Shown here piece after piece: positions 27,834 through 28,311 of a stretch of DNA of 28,311 nt. The stretch lies in IMG/VR virus record IMGVR_UViG_3300005613_000329, positions 1-28,311 of that record; one strand, 5' to 3'. This DNA comes from a virus. A program made the position numbers and the translations under genes. Each line of letters opens with the position of its first letter. The stretch's first letter is position 1. The notes under the pieces were generated by a model that had not been told where the DNA came from, made no database searches, and was given only the letters and a program-made list of their open reading frames with translations.

Positions 27834-28122
27834 AAACAAAAAAGGAAGGGGAAGACCAAAAAAGAATTATATGGATAACAAAGATATAATAATGATAAAA
27901 AACGAGACCCCGACTACAACACCAACGTTAGATGAATATTACAAAGATTGGATGATGAGGAATAGAAAAGAGTTCTTTAACTCAGGTAAAAAAACTAGAG
28001 AGTTTATAGATATGGTGTATAAGGTATATAACCATACATTTAACACAAATAAAAGTAGGGGGAAATGTGGTATATGTGATTGGAATATTATACTGGATTT
28101 AAAGAAAAGATATTTTGAATAA
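27796..28122 (+). CDS. AT-hook small protein (108 aa)
   Basis: A 108-residue protein with an AT-hook core near its start (KKGRGRPKKNY, about residues 15-25), which binds the minor groove of A/T-rich DNA. A helical, aromatic-rich second half follows (LDEYYKDWMMRNRKEFFNSG) with one CGIC motif (SRGKCGICDWN) that could hold half of a zinc site. Its stop overlaps the methyltransferase ATG (TAATG), so the two are translationally coupled. It is likely a DNA-binding protein; an exact role is unknown. Confidence 0.6.
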   Translation: MEDIYSGNEETGKNKKGRGRPKKNYMDNKDIIMIKNETPTTTPTLDEYYKDWMMRNRKEFFNSGKKTREFIDMVYKVYNHTFNTNKSRGKCGICDWNIILDLKKRYFE

Positions 28123-28311
28123 TGATATTACACGGAGATAGTAAAGAAAAACTAAAACAACTAACGGAAGGTTCAGTTGATTTTATGGCAACAGACCCCC
28201 CTTATGGATACTCTTTTATGGGTAAGTCGTGGGATAAAGTATTACCTGATGTTGAGATATGGAAGGAGAGTTTTAGAGTTCTTAAGGAGGGTTCTTTTAT
28301 CTGTGTTATGG
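28122..28311 (+). CDS. DNA methyltransferase, second copy, cut by the window edge
   Basis: The first 63 codons of a methyltransferase with the catalytic DPPY (TDPPYGYSFMGKSWDKV). It is nearly the same as the start of the gene at 6302: 8 base changes in 182 aligned positions, with a shortened first few codons. The rest, including any central recognition segment and S-adenosylmethionine motif, is outside the window. The TAATG overlap with the previous gene indicates a coupled cistron. Confidence 0.85.
   Translation, partial: MILHGDSKEKLKQLTEGSVDFMATDPPYGYSFMGKSWDKVLPDVEIWKESFRVLKEGSFICVM
28130..28311 (+). repeat. Right copy of the 182-bp direct repeat (methyltransferase start)
   Basis: It matches 6319-6500 without gaps, 8 differences in 182 bases. 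The last 58 bases, 28254-28311, are identical to the left copy. The window ends inside this repeat, which is a place where assemblies typically stop. Confidence 0.9.

Noticed and set aside
1-28311. Integrase, attachment sites or excision genes for a prophage
   Set aside because: No recombinase motif (tyrosine or serine type) was recognised in any frame, and no tRNA-end duplication was seen.

Overview
The window looks like part of a tailed-phage genome (siphovirus-like: HK97-type capsid, long tape measure, no sheath) or prophage infecting a member of the Bacteroidota. The host is inferred from the DNA. Promoters fit the Bacteroidota sigma-A form (TTTG, 19-20 bases, TAnnTTTG), with five near-exact cases in the first 1.3 kb. 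Starts have A-rich leaders and no Shine-Dalgarno sequence, and the DNA is AT-rich. No integrase, tRNA, rRNA, CRISPR or insertion sequence was seen, and no endolysin was recognised, so the window is probably not a whole phage.

Layout. (1) 1-1300: six tiny minus-strand genes, five with their own promoter. (2) 1393-2232: a minus-strand operon (membrane protein, zinc ribbon, helix-turn-helix) facing a symmetric divergent promoter. (3) 2367-3688: a plus-strand replication module (ribbon-helix-helix-like peptide, winged-helix initiator with iteron-like repeats and a long hairpin inside the gene, unknown protein). (4) 3697-6208: promoter, C/G hairpin terminator, small genes, a holin-like protein and a first small/large terminase pair. 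(5) 6302-7601: a DNA methyltransferase without its central recognition segment, which lies in the next reading frame downstream. (6) 7603-9139: a second, unrelated small/large terminase pair. (7) 9136-25439: the virion operon in an unusual order: tail chaperone, tail completion, distal tail, tape measure, protease fusion, scaffold, major capsid protein, tail tube, portal, connector, fibres, holin-like protein. (8) 25450-25944: two small minus-strand genes. (9) 26011-26434: a candidate structured noncoding RNA of about 390 nt with its own promoter and terminator. (10) 26573-28311: HNH endonuclease, membrane peptide, sigma-factor-like protein, two small genes, and the start of a second copy of the same methyltransferase, cut by the window edge.

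Working together. The left block (to about 6.3 kb) has second versions of functions also found on the right: TerS, TerL, holin-like protein, small membrane protein, a capsid-protease motif and methyltransferase. Its serine codons are mostly TCA, against AGT on the right. Three readings remain open: a recombinant phage, a satellite-like replication-and-packaging block beside a helper phage, or an assembly join at the near-identical methyltransferase starts. A 14-base element shared by promoters of both blocks argues for a real connection but also fits two related phages. The strongest leads are the double packaging module, the candidate RNA, the split methyltransferase and the origin-like structure inside the initiator gene.
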